Below are positions 7,973 to 16,207 of a stretch of DNA of 64,000 bases, piece after piece. Within the stretch, counting starts at the first letter, position 1; the number at the start of each line of letters is the position of its first letter. Made by a program: the position numbers and the translations under genes. The notes under the pieces are model-generated. The model was not told the origin of the DNA, did no database searches, and saw nothing but the letters and a program-made list of their open reading frames with translations. The stretch lies in NCBI GenBank assembly GCA_017303615.1, contig JAFLCK010000020.1, forward strand, positions 1-64,000. Direction: 5' to 3'. The DNA comes from Obscuribacter phosphatis_A. GTDB taxonomy: Bacteria > Cyanobacteriota > Vampirovibrionia > Obscuribacterales > Obscuribacteraceae.

Positions 7973-10093
7973 GTGGCGGGAATAAAGCAAACTGAGCTAT
8001 CAAATTGGTTTGGCAAATTGAAGACCTGCCCGAAATGCGACTCTAGTTTTTCAGATAGCATCGAAACCTGCCCCCATGACGGGGAAGAATTGGTTTTGGT
8101 GAGCGGCCGCAGTACCCTTGGACCGGGGCATCTCTTTGCCGGGCATTATGAAATTCTCTCGATCTTAGGACGAGGCGGTATGAGCGTTGTCTACCGGGCC
8201 AGGCACAAGCTCATGGACCGTATCGTGGCCATCAAGGTCTTGCAAGGCGACGCTGATCAGTCAGCAATAGAACGCTTCAAGCAAGAAGCAAAGTCAGCTA
8301 GCCTGCTCAACCATCCCAATATTATCAGCATCTACGACTTTGGCTTGTTTAACGAGCAAGCCTATCTGGTAATGGACTGCCTGGAAGGCAAAACCATCGC
8401 CGATATTCTCGAAAGCGACGGTAGAATCAGCCCAGATAGGTCGGTAGAAATTTTTAGACAGATTTGTCTAGGTCTAGATGCGGCCCATCGTCACGGCGTT
8501 GTTCACCGCGATCTCAAGCCCAGCAATATTTGTCTGGTTCACGACGAGAACGGACACGAGCACATCAAGATAGTCGATTTTGGAATAGCTAAATTGCTCG
8601 ACCGCACAGGCCGGCACGCTCTGCAGCTCACTCAAACCGGCGAAGTCTTCGGCAGCCCTCTCTATATGAGTCCCGAACAATGCTCGGGCAAAACTTTGGA
8701 CAATCGTTCCGACATCTATTCACTGGGCTGTTTGATGTATGAATGTCTCACCGGTAAACCGCCAATCGAAGGCGACAATGCCTATGAAACAATGGCTTTG
8801 CATATCTCGGGCACCCCAATGGACTTCGCCAAAGCCTGCCCTAATATAAAAATTCCAGCCAGCTTAGAGGCAATAGTCTTCCGCTGTCTAGAAAAAAGAC
8901 CGATTGACCGCTACCAGTCAGCCGCCGAAATTATCTCAGACCTACCTGTTGTGCAGCCTGTTTCAGGCTCGCTCAAAGTCAAATCGGTGGCGCATCCAGT
9001 CAAGCACAAGAAAGAGCTATTCCGTCTGCGACTTGGTTTCTGGACTGTCTCTACTTTGCTTGCCGGATTCTTAACCTATATGGCTCTCGACCATGGCCCC
9101 GAGAACGACCGCGGCACTGTCTTAGAAAAGACTATCTGGAATTTCGAAACCACACTGGCTCAGACCCTAAGCGACTGGCATCAATACGATGCCGCCAAAG
9201 CAGTGCTGGCGCAAGTCGAAGACACCGCACGCAAACGCTTCAGCAACAAAGGTCGCCTGATCACTTGCTTGAACATGCAATACAACCTCTATAAAAGGGC
9301 GCGCATGTTCGAAGATCTAGAAGCAGTGGACGATCGCATAGCTATGGCCCAAGAAGCCATGCTGGCCGAGAACTGCGACAAACTCTTGAAAGACCTCGAC
9401 GAAATAAACGACTATGACACCAAGGGTGGTGCCAGTGTCAAAAAAGTTCTGGCACCCTATGTTGTCTATCGCCTGAGACTAGTGGTGAACGGCTTAAACG
9501 GCCAGGGCAAAGAGCTGCGGGCCGAGTCAATTTTGCTCAAAGCTCATCAAGTACTTGCCGATCTGCTTGGACCTAAAGACCCTCTTGTGGCTGACCTCAA
9601 AGTACTACTCGCCGAGTCTTATCAAAGGCAAGAAAAAGGCTTCAAGGCTCGACCATATCTTAGTGACGCCCTGGCAATCTATAAGCAAAACACCAGCGAT
9701 GATGAGCGCAAAGAAATTCTAGCCCTATTGCACCTTGGTCAAATTGACCGAGACAGCAATAATTTAGAAGCAGCAAAAGATGAACTAGGTCAAGCCCTGA
9801 AACAGGCTGAAAACATGCCGGTTCAAGACAACCATCTCTTGCTCAAATGTTTAAACAGCAATGCCAATTTTCTAGATCGCATCGGCAAAAAAGATGAGGC
9901 GGCAAAACTGCTAAGCCGAGCTTCTGAACTAGAAAAGCAAGATGATGCTGCCGCAACCATAATAGAACCAGCCCCAGAGCCCGATTCAGCAAAGCCCCAA
10001 ATAGAGCCCAAGATAAAGCCTCAGACAACACCTCAGATAAAGCCGGCGCCGGAAAAGATCGAAAACAAGCAGCCGATCAATATGGATGGTTGA
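7973..10093 (+). CDS. Zinc-ribbon Ser/Thr protein kinase with TM segment and TPR tail
   Basis: A 706-residue signalling protein. Residues 19-36 carry CPKC and CPHDG, a small zinc-ribbon-like module. The kinase domain spans about 58-325: glycine loop GRGGMSVV (66-73), catalytic Lys88 in VAIKVL, Glu105, HRDLKPSN (178-185), DFG (202-204) and SPE in place of APE (233-235). All catalytic residues are present, so activity is expected. A transmembrane helix lies at about 354-374, followed by an external helical/TPR region (about 390-660) and a Pro/Lys/Glu-rich tail of short IKP/IEP repeats. This is a Hanks-type membrane kinase whose outer TPR part may sense a ligand. It begins 30 bases after the hydrolase gene and may be co-transcribed. 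The start is GTG. Confidence 0.9.
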   Translation: MAGIKQTELSNWFGKLKTCPKCDSSFSDSIETCPHDGEELVLVSGRSTLGPGHLFAGHYEILSILGRGGMSVVYRARHKLMDRIVAIKVLQGDADQSAIERFKQEAKSASLLNHPNIISIYDFGLFNEQAYLVMDCLEGKTIADILESDGRISPDRSVEIFRQICLGLDAAHRHGVVHRDLKPSNICLVHDENGHEHIKIVDFGIAKLLDRTGRHALQLTQTGEVFGSPLYMSPEQCSGKTLDNRSDIYSLGCLMYECLTGKPPIEGDNAYETMALHISGTPMDFAKACPNIKIPASLEAIVFRCLEKRPIDRYQSAAEIISDLPVVQPVSGSLKVKSVAHPVKHKKELFRLRLGFWTVSTLLAGFLTYMALDHGPENDRGTVLEKTIWNFETTLAQTLSDWHQYDAAKAVLAQVEDTARKRFSNKGRLITCLNMQYNLYKRARMFEDLEAVDDRIAMAQEAMLAENCDKLLKDLDEINDYDTKGGASVKKVLAPYVVYRLRLVVNGLNGQGKELRAESILLKAHQVLADLLGPKDPLVADLKVLLAESYQRQEKGFKARPYLSDALAIYKQNTSDDERKEILALLHLGQIDRDSNNLEAAKDELGQALKQAENMPVQDNHLLLKCLNSNANFLDRIGKKDEAAKLLSRASELEKQDDAAATIIEPAPEPDSAKPQIEPKIKPQTTPQIKPAPEKIENKQPINMDG

Positions 10094-10165
10094 GCCAAAC
10101 TCTTTATACAGATTATCTATACAGACTGTTCATGTAGATAAGTAATCTCGATGGCACCAGCTAAA

Positions 10166-11143
10166 TCAGGGGTGTTCAAGCTTCTCGGCTATTTTACCGG
10201 CTTCGCTTTCCACAGCCAGATCTCCGCATTCTTTGGCGCGATCTCTCACTGACTTAGCGTCTTCGATTGCTTCAATGCGCCTCTGGCTGTACTCTTGCAG
10301 CAAGACCCCGCCCATACGGGCGTTCAAGACATGATAGCTACGTTTGTCTAAATCACCCAAAGCCTTCAGTAAGTCGGCGCTATAGTCTCTAAATTCGCCT
10401 TTCTTGCCGGCTTTCACCCCGGCTATTAGATCTGCCGCCGCCTTTTTATAAAGATTGAAATCAGCACCACACTGGTCCGAACTGTAATAAATAGTCTCTA
10501 GATCGCCAAGTCCGAAATCACCTGCACGACGGCTCAGGGGCATGCCTTCTTGGGCAAGCGAAATAGCCTCAGAGTCATCCTTTTCCATCAAGGCAAAGCG
10601 CGCTCCATACAAAAATGGAACAAGCTGAGCCAAAGCAGGCAGTTTATCCTGGGCGGCCACACCAGAGGGCTTGGCCATATCGATTTGATCGATAAAGTCA
10701 AGGCAGTGCTTCAGTCCCGCCTTAGGGTCATTCTTTTCGGCATCGCTCAAAATCTGCAAGACAGCTGCTGCCGAGGGCTCAGCCGACTTTTGCAATTGCA
10801 GCTTGAGCCTTTCAACTGGTCCTAAGCTATCGCCTTCTTCCGAGCGCTCGAGCAGCTTTATATAAGCAAAATGGCAGAGCGATCTTTCATGAGAGGAAAA
10901 GGGCACTTGGCCAATTGGTTTAAGCAGATAAGCAACCTGCTTACGCCCTGTCTCTGAGAACTGCTTCGGAACACTTATCGATAGCGACTTACTATTGGAC
11001 GAAGAGGCAGCCAACATTTCAGCCGGTGGCTCCTCCGAAAGTGCCGTATTTTCAGAACGAAGCGCACTCTTTTGAGTGTAAAGGGCATAACTGAGATAGA
11101 GAGCGCCCGCTATTATGATTAGAAGTACGGGATGAACTTTCAT
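10166..11143 (-). CDS. Membrane-anchored helical protein, unknown function
   Basis: A 325-residue protein with an N-terminal hydrophobic segment (VLLIIIAGALYLSYALY, residues 6-22) that serves as signal anchor, followed by a largely helical, charged domain. The helices have the spacing of degenerate TPR-like repeats, but no confident family match is visible. The ATG has AGGA 8 bases upstream. It is convergent with the kinase gene (72-base gap) and divergent from the next gene (56-base shared promoter region). Function unknown. Confidence 0.7.
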   Translation of the reverse strand: MKVHPVLLIIIAGALYLSYALYTQKSALRSENTALSEEPPAEMLAASSSNSKSLSISVPKQFSETGRKQVAYLLKPIGQVPFSSHERSLCHFAYIKLLERSEEGDSLGPVERLKLQLQKSAEPSAAAVLQILSDAEKNDPKAGLKHCLDFIDQIDMAKPSGVAAQDKLPALAQLVPFLYGARFALMEKDDSEAISLAQEGMPLSRRAGDFGLGDLETIYYSSDQCGADFNLYKKAAADLIAGVKAGKKGEFRDYSADLLKALGDLDKRSYHVLNARMGGVLLQEYSQRRIEAIEDAKSVRDRAKECGDLAVESEAGKIAEKLEHP

Positions 11144-11199
11144 TCACTTCTTCCTGGACACCGGTTCATAGCATGTGATTTTACCGCTTCAACCTGCAA

Positions 11200-12558
11200 A
11201 TGACTCAAAGAGACGACGATACAAAAACAAAACTGTCAAAACAGTCAAAAAAGGACCAATTCGAGTCAATGACCGACTTGGCGGCAGCCAGTGGTCTGGG
11301 GCAACAGAAAGAGACCTTTGAAATCTTCACCGGCGACGAGGTCGTCGCCTCAAAACGGGTGAAACCACAAGTCACCGATAAAGAGAAGGCACTTTTGGAG
11401 AAATTTGGCTCGCCACCGCCGCAAGCGCCAAGAACAGCCAGAGCCCGGGACGGCGCCTCTGACCCAGCCAGGCAAGCCATGGCGGCAGATCTTGAAAACG
11501 CCGGCCTAGAGTTATTGGGCGCCCTAGGTCAAAACCTCGCTCTTTTAGATCTAGACCAAGAGAAAAAGCGCTATGCCCTTGTGCAGGCGGTTAGAGAAGT
11601 GGTGGCGGATAGCCGCGTTGACGGCACGATAGCGACGGTGGCGGCTTTACTGGCGGGGTATTACCGCAATAGCAGAGAGAAAGTAGAAGAAGATGACTTC
11701 GATTGGTACGACGAAAATGACCTTTTGAGTTTTGGCTATTTTGCCGCCGACCGCTTCAGCCTCTTCGAAAGCAAAAAGCAGGCCTCAGTTCTTTTGCCCG
11801 AACCGCCACAATTGCAAGAGAAATCAGACGAGCAATTTAAGGACTGGTGCGCCGGTTTTGCCCCATCCGAAAACTTTCTTTTAGCCTTGAGAGGCTGCCT
11901 TAAAGATGGCATTATCGAGCTGTCGCAACTGATTAGACAAGGCAAAACAAGTAATCAGACAAATCAAGTAAACCAAGCAAAGCAAGCCAACCAAACAAAC
12001 GCCTACCAAATCACTTTTAGAGGCGCCATCGCACCAATTACTGTGGAAGAGACAAGCCCAGGCGAATTAGTTTATGGCGCAGCCCACTATGGCTTTCGCT
12101 ATCTAACCTTACTAGAAAAAGCCTATGGTCATTATTTGACGGCAGCCATGGCTAAAGAAGCGCGCCCCATCTTGGCTCTAGACGGCGCCTGGCAAGCCCA
12201 CAATATTACTAAAGCTCATTTGCCCTTAAGACTGCTTTCGGGCAGAGCACCACTATTGGTATCAAGAACAGAAAGTCGAAATGAGCTTGATTTAGAAAGC
12301 TTCAAATCTAGGGCAGCAGCTCTGCTGAGAGAGGCACGCAGCCGAGAGCAGACGGTCTATGCCCTCAAACAAGACAAGCGCTTTAAGGGCAATACTAAAG
12401 TAGCGGCCGCGCTCAAGCATATAGCTCTAGAATTCGACGAGACACAAGCAGCTTGGCTTGTGCAATTTGACAATCTGGGCAAGCTAGAGCGACAGCCGCT
12501 CAATCTGGAAGAACTCTTGCGAGAAACTCTGCTGTTTTATAGTCTCACTGCTGGCTAG
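11200..12558 (+). CDS. Hypothetical cytoplasmic protein
   Basis: A 452-residue protein. The first 100 residues are charged and probably disordered. The rest is helical and acidic, with no membrane segment. A Gln/Asn-rich stretch around residues 247-268 (NQTNQVNQAKQANQTN) arises from short imperfect tandem repeats. No motif or family is recognised. Its last 14 bases overlap tail-to-tail with the MshEN-like gene. Confidence 0.65.
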   Translation: MTQRDDDTKTKLSKQSKKDQFESMTDLAAASGLGQQKETFEIFTGDEVVASKRVKPQVTDKEKALLEKFGSPPPQAPRTARARDGASDPARQAMAADLENAGLELLGALGQNLALLDLDQEKKRYALVQAVREVVADSRVDGTIATVAALLAGYYRNSREKVEEDDFDWYDENDLLSFGYFAADRFSLFESKKQASVLLPEPPQLQEKSDEQFKDWCAGFAPSENFLLALRGCLKDGIIELSQLIRQGKTSNQTNQVNQAKQANQTNAYQITFRGAIAPITVEETSPGELVYGAAHYGFRYLTLLEKAYGHYLTAAMAKEARPILALDGAWQAHNITKAHLPLRLLSGRAPLLVSRTESRNELDLESFKSRAAALLREARSREQTVYALKQDKRFKGNTKVAAALKHIALEFDETQAAWLVQFDNLGKLERQPLNLEELLRETLLFYSLTAG

Positions 12559-13786
12559 AGGCATCTTGACCGGAAACTTCCAGCCCCTCGGGTGCTTCTA
12601 AATCGACCGACCATTTCAGGTCTTGCAAAGCTTCTTCCACAGTCAATTTATGCTTGCGGGCATGATTGAGAGCCATAATAGCCTGTTCCATGGTCAGCTT
12701 ATCGCTTCTAATAAGAAGAAGTAGACGCAGAGCGGCATGAAGAGTATGTTCGTCGATAACGCCGGTGACCAAAAGCACCTTGCCTAAGAGAGCCGAATTG
12801 CGACTGGCATCTTTCAAAGCTTTCTTTATGTCGTTGTCGCCGACAATACCGCAAGCTTTGAGCATCTCACCAAGCCTAACTCTTTCTCTTCTTTCACCGG
12901 CATCGAGATCGAGCTCCGAAATAGCCCGGGCTAAAGAAACATGATTGACAGCTACTCTTCTCAGCGCCTCTGATGCTTTCAAGGCGCTCAAAGAATGACC
13001 GGATACAAGCTCTTGTAACTTGAGGGAGGCATCGAGAATGCGCTTCGAGATAAAGCCGCCTTCGACCAGCATCTGGCCCACCGGCGCTTCTCTTATCAAA
13101 CCAAGTTCGAGGGCTGTCATCAAATCAGGCTCAGAGACAAGGCCGGAGAGCACTAAAAGTTCACCGAGTTTGACTCTTTGCCGGGGCGGTGGCTTGTAAA
13201 AGCCAAGATCCATCAAAGAGACTTCGATATTCACCCGGCGGAAGCGACTGCTTTGCAGAGCCTGCACCGCTTGCTCGGGCGAAATTTTGCCGTCGCGCAC
13301 CAAAACCTGGGCAGTGAGCGCCGCCGAGAGCATTTCTTCCGAAATAACACTGGTGAGAACCAAAACGCGACCCACCGGCAGACCGGTCTCGTGAGAGGTT
13401 CTAAGAACGTCTTTCAACTGTGATTTAGTCAATACATGTGCTTCGACAAGCAACTCACCGAGCCGAAAGGTGGGCTCGGCAGTCTCTCGGGCAAAGCCCA
13501 CCGCCTTCAAGCAACGCTCAAAGTCCATGCCTTTCTTTGACATAAGTTGTATGGCTTCACGCGCCTTTTCAGTGGTTAGGGCACCGTCCTTAACCAAAGA
13601 CTGTGCCCTGACAGCAGCTTCCAATTGCCGCTCACTGATATAGCCGCACATGACCAAAACGCGACCCATGGGCAAACCAGTCTCTGAGGATAACTCGATG
13701 GCATGCTCCAATTCAGCCTGGGTCAAGACAGAAGATGAAAGGAGCAGTTCTCCCAGTCGTTGAGAAGTTTTTGTTTCCGGTTTCAC
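12545..13786 (-). CDS. Protein of four tandem MshEN/GspE-N-like modules, no ATPase
   Basis: A 413-residue protein with four repeats of the pattern (R/K)LGE-L---(V/I)L-----L--AL-------G---G--L---G-I. They start at QRLGELL, FRLGELL, VKLGELL and VRLGEML, each followed by about 60 linking residues. This is the layout of the N-terminal domain of type II secretion/type IV pilus ATPases (T2SSE_N/MshEN), some of which bind cyclic di-GMP. No Walker motifs follow, so it is a stand-alone sensor or scaffold. I set the start at GTG 13786: the frame remains open to 13984, but that upstream part crosses a terminator and the tRNA-Glu gene. The paralogy of the modules is clear; ligand binding is inference. 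Confidence 0.72.
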   Translation of the reverse strand: MKPETKTSQRLGELLLSSSVLTQAELEHAIELSSETGLPMGRVLVMCGYISERQLEAAVRAQSLVKDGALTTEKAREAIQLMSKKGMDFERCLKAVGFARETAEPTFRLGELLVEAHVLTKSQLKDVLRTSHETGLPVGRVLVLTSVISEEMLSAALTAQVLVRDGKISPEQAVQALQSSRFRRVNIEVSLMDLGFYKPPPRQRVKLGELLVLSGLVSEPDLMTALELGLIREAPVGQMLVEGGFISKRILDASLKLQELVSGHSLSALKASEALRRVAVNHVSLARAISELDLDAGERRERVRLGEMLKACGIVGDNDIKKALKDASRNSALLGKVLLVTGVIDEHTLHAALRLLLLIRSDKLTMEQAIMALNHARKHKLTVEEALQDLKWSVDLEAPEGLEVSGQDASSQQ

Positions 13787-13853
13787 AAATAGGTCTCGTA
13801 TCTTGAGTTTCTTTATGAGCTTAGCATTAACGATAAGTGTGACACAGCTCTTA

Positions 13854-13884
13854 AGATAAAAAAAGCTGCCCTTTGCAGGCAGCT
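13854..13884 (-). terminator. Intrinsic terminator of tRNA-Glu
   Basis: On the minus strand a 7-bp GC-rich stem (AGCTGCC/GGCAGCT, 13864-13884) with a 7-base loop is followed by a run of T residues. It lies 26 bases beyond the tRNA 3' end. Confidence 0.85.
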
Positions 13885-13909
13885 CCGAGCTTTTGCTCTT
13901 TTTAAAATT

Positions 13910-13982
13910 TACCCCCAGGGGAATTCGAATCCCCGTTACCTCCGTGAAAGGGAGGTGTCCTAGGCCTCTAGACGATGGGGGC
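13910..13982 (-). tRNA. tRNA-Glu (anticodon UUC)
   Basis: A 73-base cloverleaf. The acceptor stem GCCCCCA pairs with TGGGGGT, discriminator A. The anticodon stem is CCTCC/GGAGG with loop CTTTCAC, giving anticodon TTC at 13948-13946. The T arm is GGGGA-TTCGAAT-TCCCC. It closely resembles bacterial tRNA-Glu. CCA is not encoded. Confidence 0.96.
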
Positions 13983-14072
13983 ATGTCTAACGGTTTTGAG
14001 AGGATAACAAAACGCGACGAATAGTGTCAATAAGAGTTCAGGCTAAATCAATTTCCTGTTACTCGTAGTACC

Positions 14073-15128
14073 ATGAGATACCACTTTGAAAGATATTCCA
14101 CCCCGACAGAGTGGGCAATCAAAGAAATTCCATCCTCCCGGGCATTGCTAAGCGAACGTAACATGTCGGAACTTTATCGGTCCTTTAATCAATATCTAAG
14201 AGAAACTTTCGGCGAGCGTGTTTACCGGGTGCCCCTCGATGCCGGCTTTACCTGTCCCAACCGCGACGGCTTCAAGACCTTCGGCGGATGCACCTTTTGC
14301 GACGAAAGAGGCTCGGGAGCACCGACAATCAAGACGGCCCTTTCAATCAAGAGCCAGATGTCATCGGGTATGGCTCGTATTCGAAAACGCTTTTAGGCCG
14401 GTAAGTTCATCGCCTATTTTCAAGCTTTCACCAATACTTACGCCCCCGAAGGCGTTCTTAAAGAACTCTATGACACAGCTATAGAGCCACAAGATGTTGT
14501 CGGTCTAGCCATAGGAACCAGACCGGACTGCCTGGATGACAATATATTAGATTTGATCAAGACCTATGACGAAAGGCTCTTCACCTTCCTCGAAATAGGC
14601 GTACAGAGCGTTCACAATCGCACCCTTGAAGCAATCAACCGCGGACATACAGCCGAAGAGTTCTTCGATGCCGTCGAAAGGTCCCAGAAACGTGGGCTAA
14701 GACTGGCTACACATCTTATTTTCGGATTGCCGGGCGAAAGCGAAGCCGACATGATTGAAACAGTAAAGCAAGTGGTGCCACTTGGTCTTACCGCTATAAA
14801 GATTCACCAGCTCTGCATCTACAAGGGCACCCCCATGGAAGAAGATTACCGAGCCGGGCGCCTTCAGACCATGAAAGAAGATGACTATGTGCGCCTTGTC
14901 GCTGACGCTCTAGAACTTTTGCCGCCCGATATAGTGATTATGCGACTGGTTGCCGAAGGTTCACAAGACGAAATTATCGCCCCAGACTGGGCCTTTGAAA
15001 AGGAGCGGGTGATGAAAAAGATTGAGGAAGAGTTGAGGCGCAGAGGCACAAAGCAAGGTTCGCGCTATATCAAACAAGAAGCAGAGCGGCACCAATCGTT
15101 CCGGCAAAGTCTCCCAATTCAGCCTTAA
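14073..15128 (+). pseudogene. YhcC-like radical SAM protein (TIGR01212 type) interrupted by one in-frame TAG
   Basis: The two halves lie in the same frame: 14073-14396 ends at TAG, and the frame continues without another stop to 15128. Family features run straight across the break. Before it are VPLDAGFTCPNRDG and GGCTFC, the 4Fe-4S cysteines that bind S-adenosylmethionine. After it are KFIAYFQAFTNTYAPEGVLK, IGTRPDCLDD, FLEIGVQSVHNRTLEAINRG and THLIFGLPGES. The broken codon sits in RIRKRF-stop-AGKF, where homologues have a Lys, so AAG to TAG is the simplest change. A start at the ATG 14163 is also possible. TAG ends many intact genes here, so readthrough is unlikely. It is either a recent nonsense mutation or a sequencing error. 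Confidence 0.85.
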
Positions 15129-16026
15129 CTATTTCAGTTTTGCGCGCCGGTATGCGCAATGAGCGCCGCCGGGCTTCTTCTTCGGCAAGCTCTAGATAGA
15201 GCGGCACTGCCTCAATCAAGCCGCCGCCCATGACAATGCGGGCCGGATTATAGAAGTTAATCACATTGGTAAGACCAAGACCCATGTAATGCGCCGCTCT
15301 ATTTATAGCGCGGGTGGCTACAGAATCTTTAGATTCGAGAGCCTGGGCTAAAGCCTTAGAGCGCAATATGCCTTTGGCGGGGTCGACTTTATCGCGCAAG
15401 ACCGAATCAAAACCACGAGATAGGTCGTAAACAACCGACTTAGCCACGGCAGTGCGGCTGGCATAAGATTCCAAACAGCCATGACCGCCGCAACCGCAAG
15501 GCAAACCATCGGGCACCACCACGACATGGCCAATCTCACCGGCAGTGCCGCTGCCGCCCCGGTGCAACTTACCGCCGTGCACTATTCCTGAACCAATGCC
15601 GGTGCCGACAAAGATACAAACAAAGTTAGAGCAATTGCGACCGGCACCAAACGTCATCTCACCGATGGTAGCCACTTCCACATCGTTGCCCAGCTTGACC
15701 GGCAAACCAAATTGATTCTTTAGCGGCTCACAAATGGGCACATCGTTGGTGCCGATATTGGCTGCGGCTAAAAGCACGCCGCGCTCTCGGTCGACCATGC
15801 CTGCCGCACCAATGCCGATACCACTAATTTTGTCGGTGGACATGCCCGACTCTTGCAAAGCATCACCAATGACCAGAGATAGCCTTTGCACTAAGTCAAA
15901 GCCCTCTGTGCCGGCCCGTGTTTTCTTTTTTGAAGTGGAAACTATTTTGCCATTACTGAGATTGACAACCGAAGCCAGAACCTTGGTTGCCCCCAGATCG
16001 ACGCCAACTGCAAATTTATCGCCCAA
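15070..16026 (-). CDS. ROK-family sugar kinase (glucokinase-like)
   Basis: A 318-residue cytoplasmic kinase that phosphorylates a hexose. It has the phosphate motif VDLGATK (9-15), the catalytic Asp115 in LGND, GTGIGSG (141-147), and the ROK zinc site of His167 plus CGCGGHGC (Cys177, 179, 184), followed by LESYAS. No HTH domain precedes it, so it is an enzyme rather than a NagC-type repressor. The start is TTG at 16026, supported by AGGTG 7 bases upstream; no ATG is available. Glucose is the likeliest substrate but fructose or N-acetylsugars are possible. The 3' end overlaps the radical SAM gene by 59 bases, tail to tail. Confidence 0.9.
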   Translation of the reverse strand: MGDKFAVGVDLGATKVLASVVNLSNGKIVSTSKKKTRAGTEGFDLVQRLSLVIGDALQESGMSTDKISGIGIGAAGMVDRERGVLLAAANIGTNDVPICEPLKNQFGLPVKLGNDVEVATIGEMTFGAGRNCSNFVCIFVGTGIGSGIVHGGKLHRGGSGTAGEIGHVVVVPDGLPCGCGGHGCLESYASRTAVAKSVVYDLSRGFDSVLRDKVDPAKGILRSKALAQALESKDSVATRAINRAAHYMGLGLTNVINFYNPARIVMGGGLIEAVPLYLELAEEEARRRSLRIPARKTEIVKAELGDFAGTIGAALLLV

Positions 16027-16130
16027 AGCAAAACACCTACAAAACCAGCTAAATCACTTACCAAGAAAAGTCCAATTTAGCAGATTCGGAAGCCTTTTGG
16101 TACTAATCCGCTTTATCATCGTCACCGGCC

Positions 16131-16207
16131 GGCAAAAGTTCTGGCAAAGGTTCTGGCAAAGATTCTGGCTAAGGTTCTGGCAAAGATTCTGGCTAAGTTT
16201 CTGGCTA
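16131..16207 (-). repeat. 12-base tandem repeat abutting a stop codon
   Basis: About six copies of CTT(A/T)(G)CCAGAA(A/T/C), read on the minus strand. They start exactly at the TAG that ends the NAGPA-domain gene. In a different frame the repeats would read LSQN/LCQN units, so a single frameshift near the end of that gene would add a repetitive tail. Confidence 0.85.

Noticed and set aside
10094..10165. Terminator between the kinase gene and the convergent membrane protein
   Set aside because: An imperfect TTATCTA/TAGATAA stem is present but has bulges and no T run on either side.
12545..13984. Full 479-residue version of the MshEN-like frame
   Set aside because: Its first 66 codons cross an intrinsic terminator and the whole tRNA-Glu gene; repeats begin only after the GTG at 13786.
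14073..15128. TAG recoding (for example pyrrolysine) in the radical SAM gene
   Set aside because: TAG is the stop of many intact genes here and no suppressor tRNA or pylS-like gene is visible; a point mutation or error is simpler.
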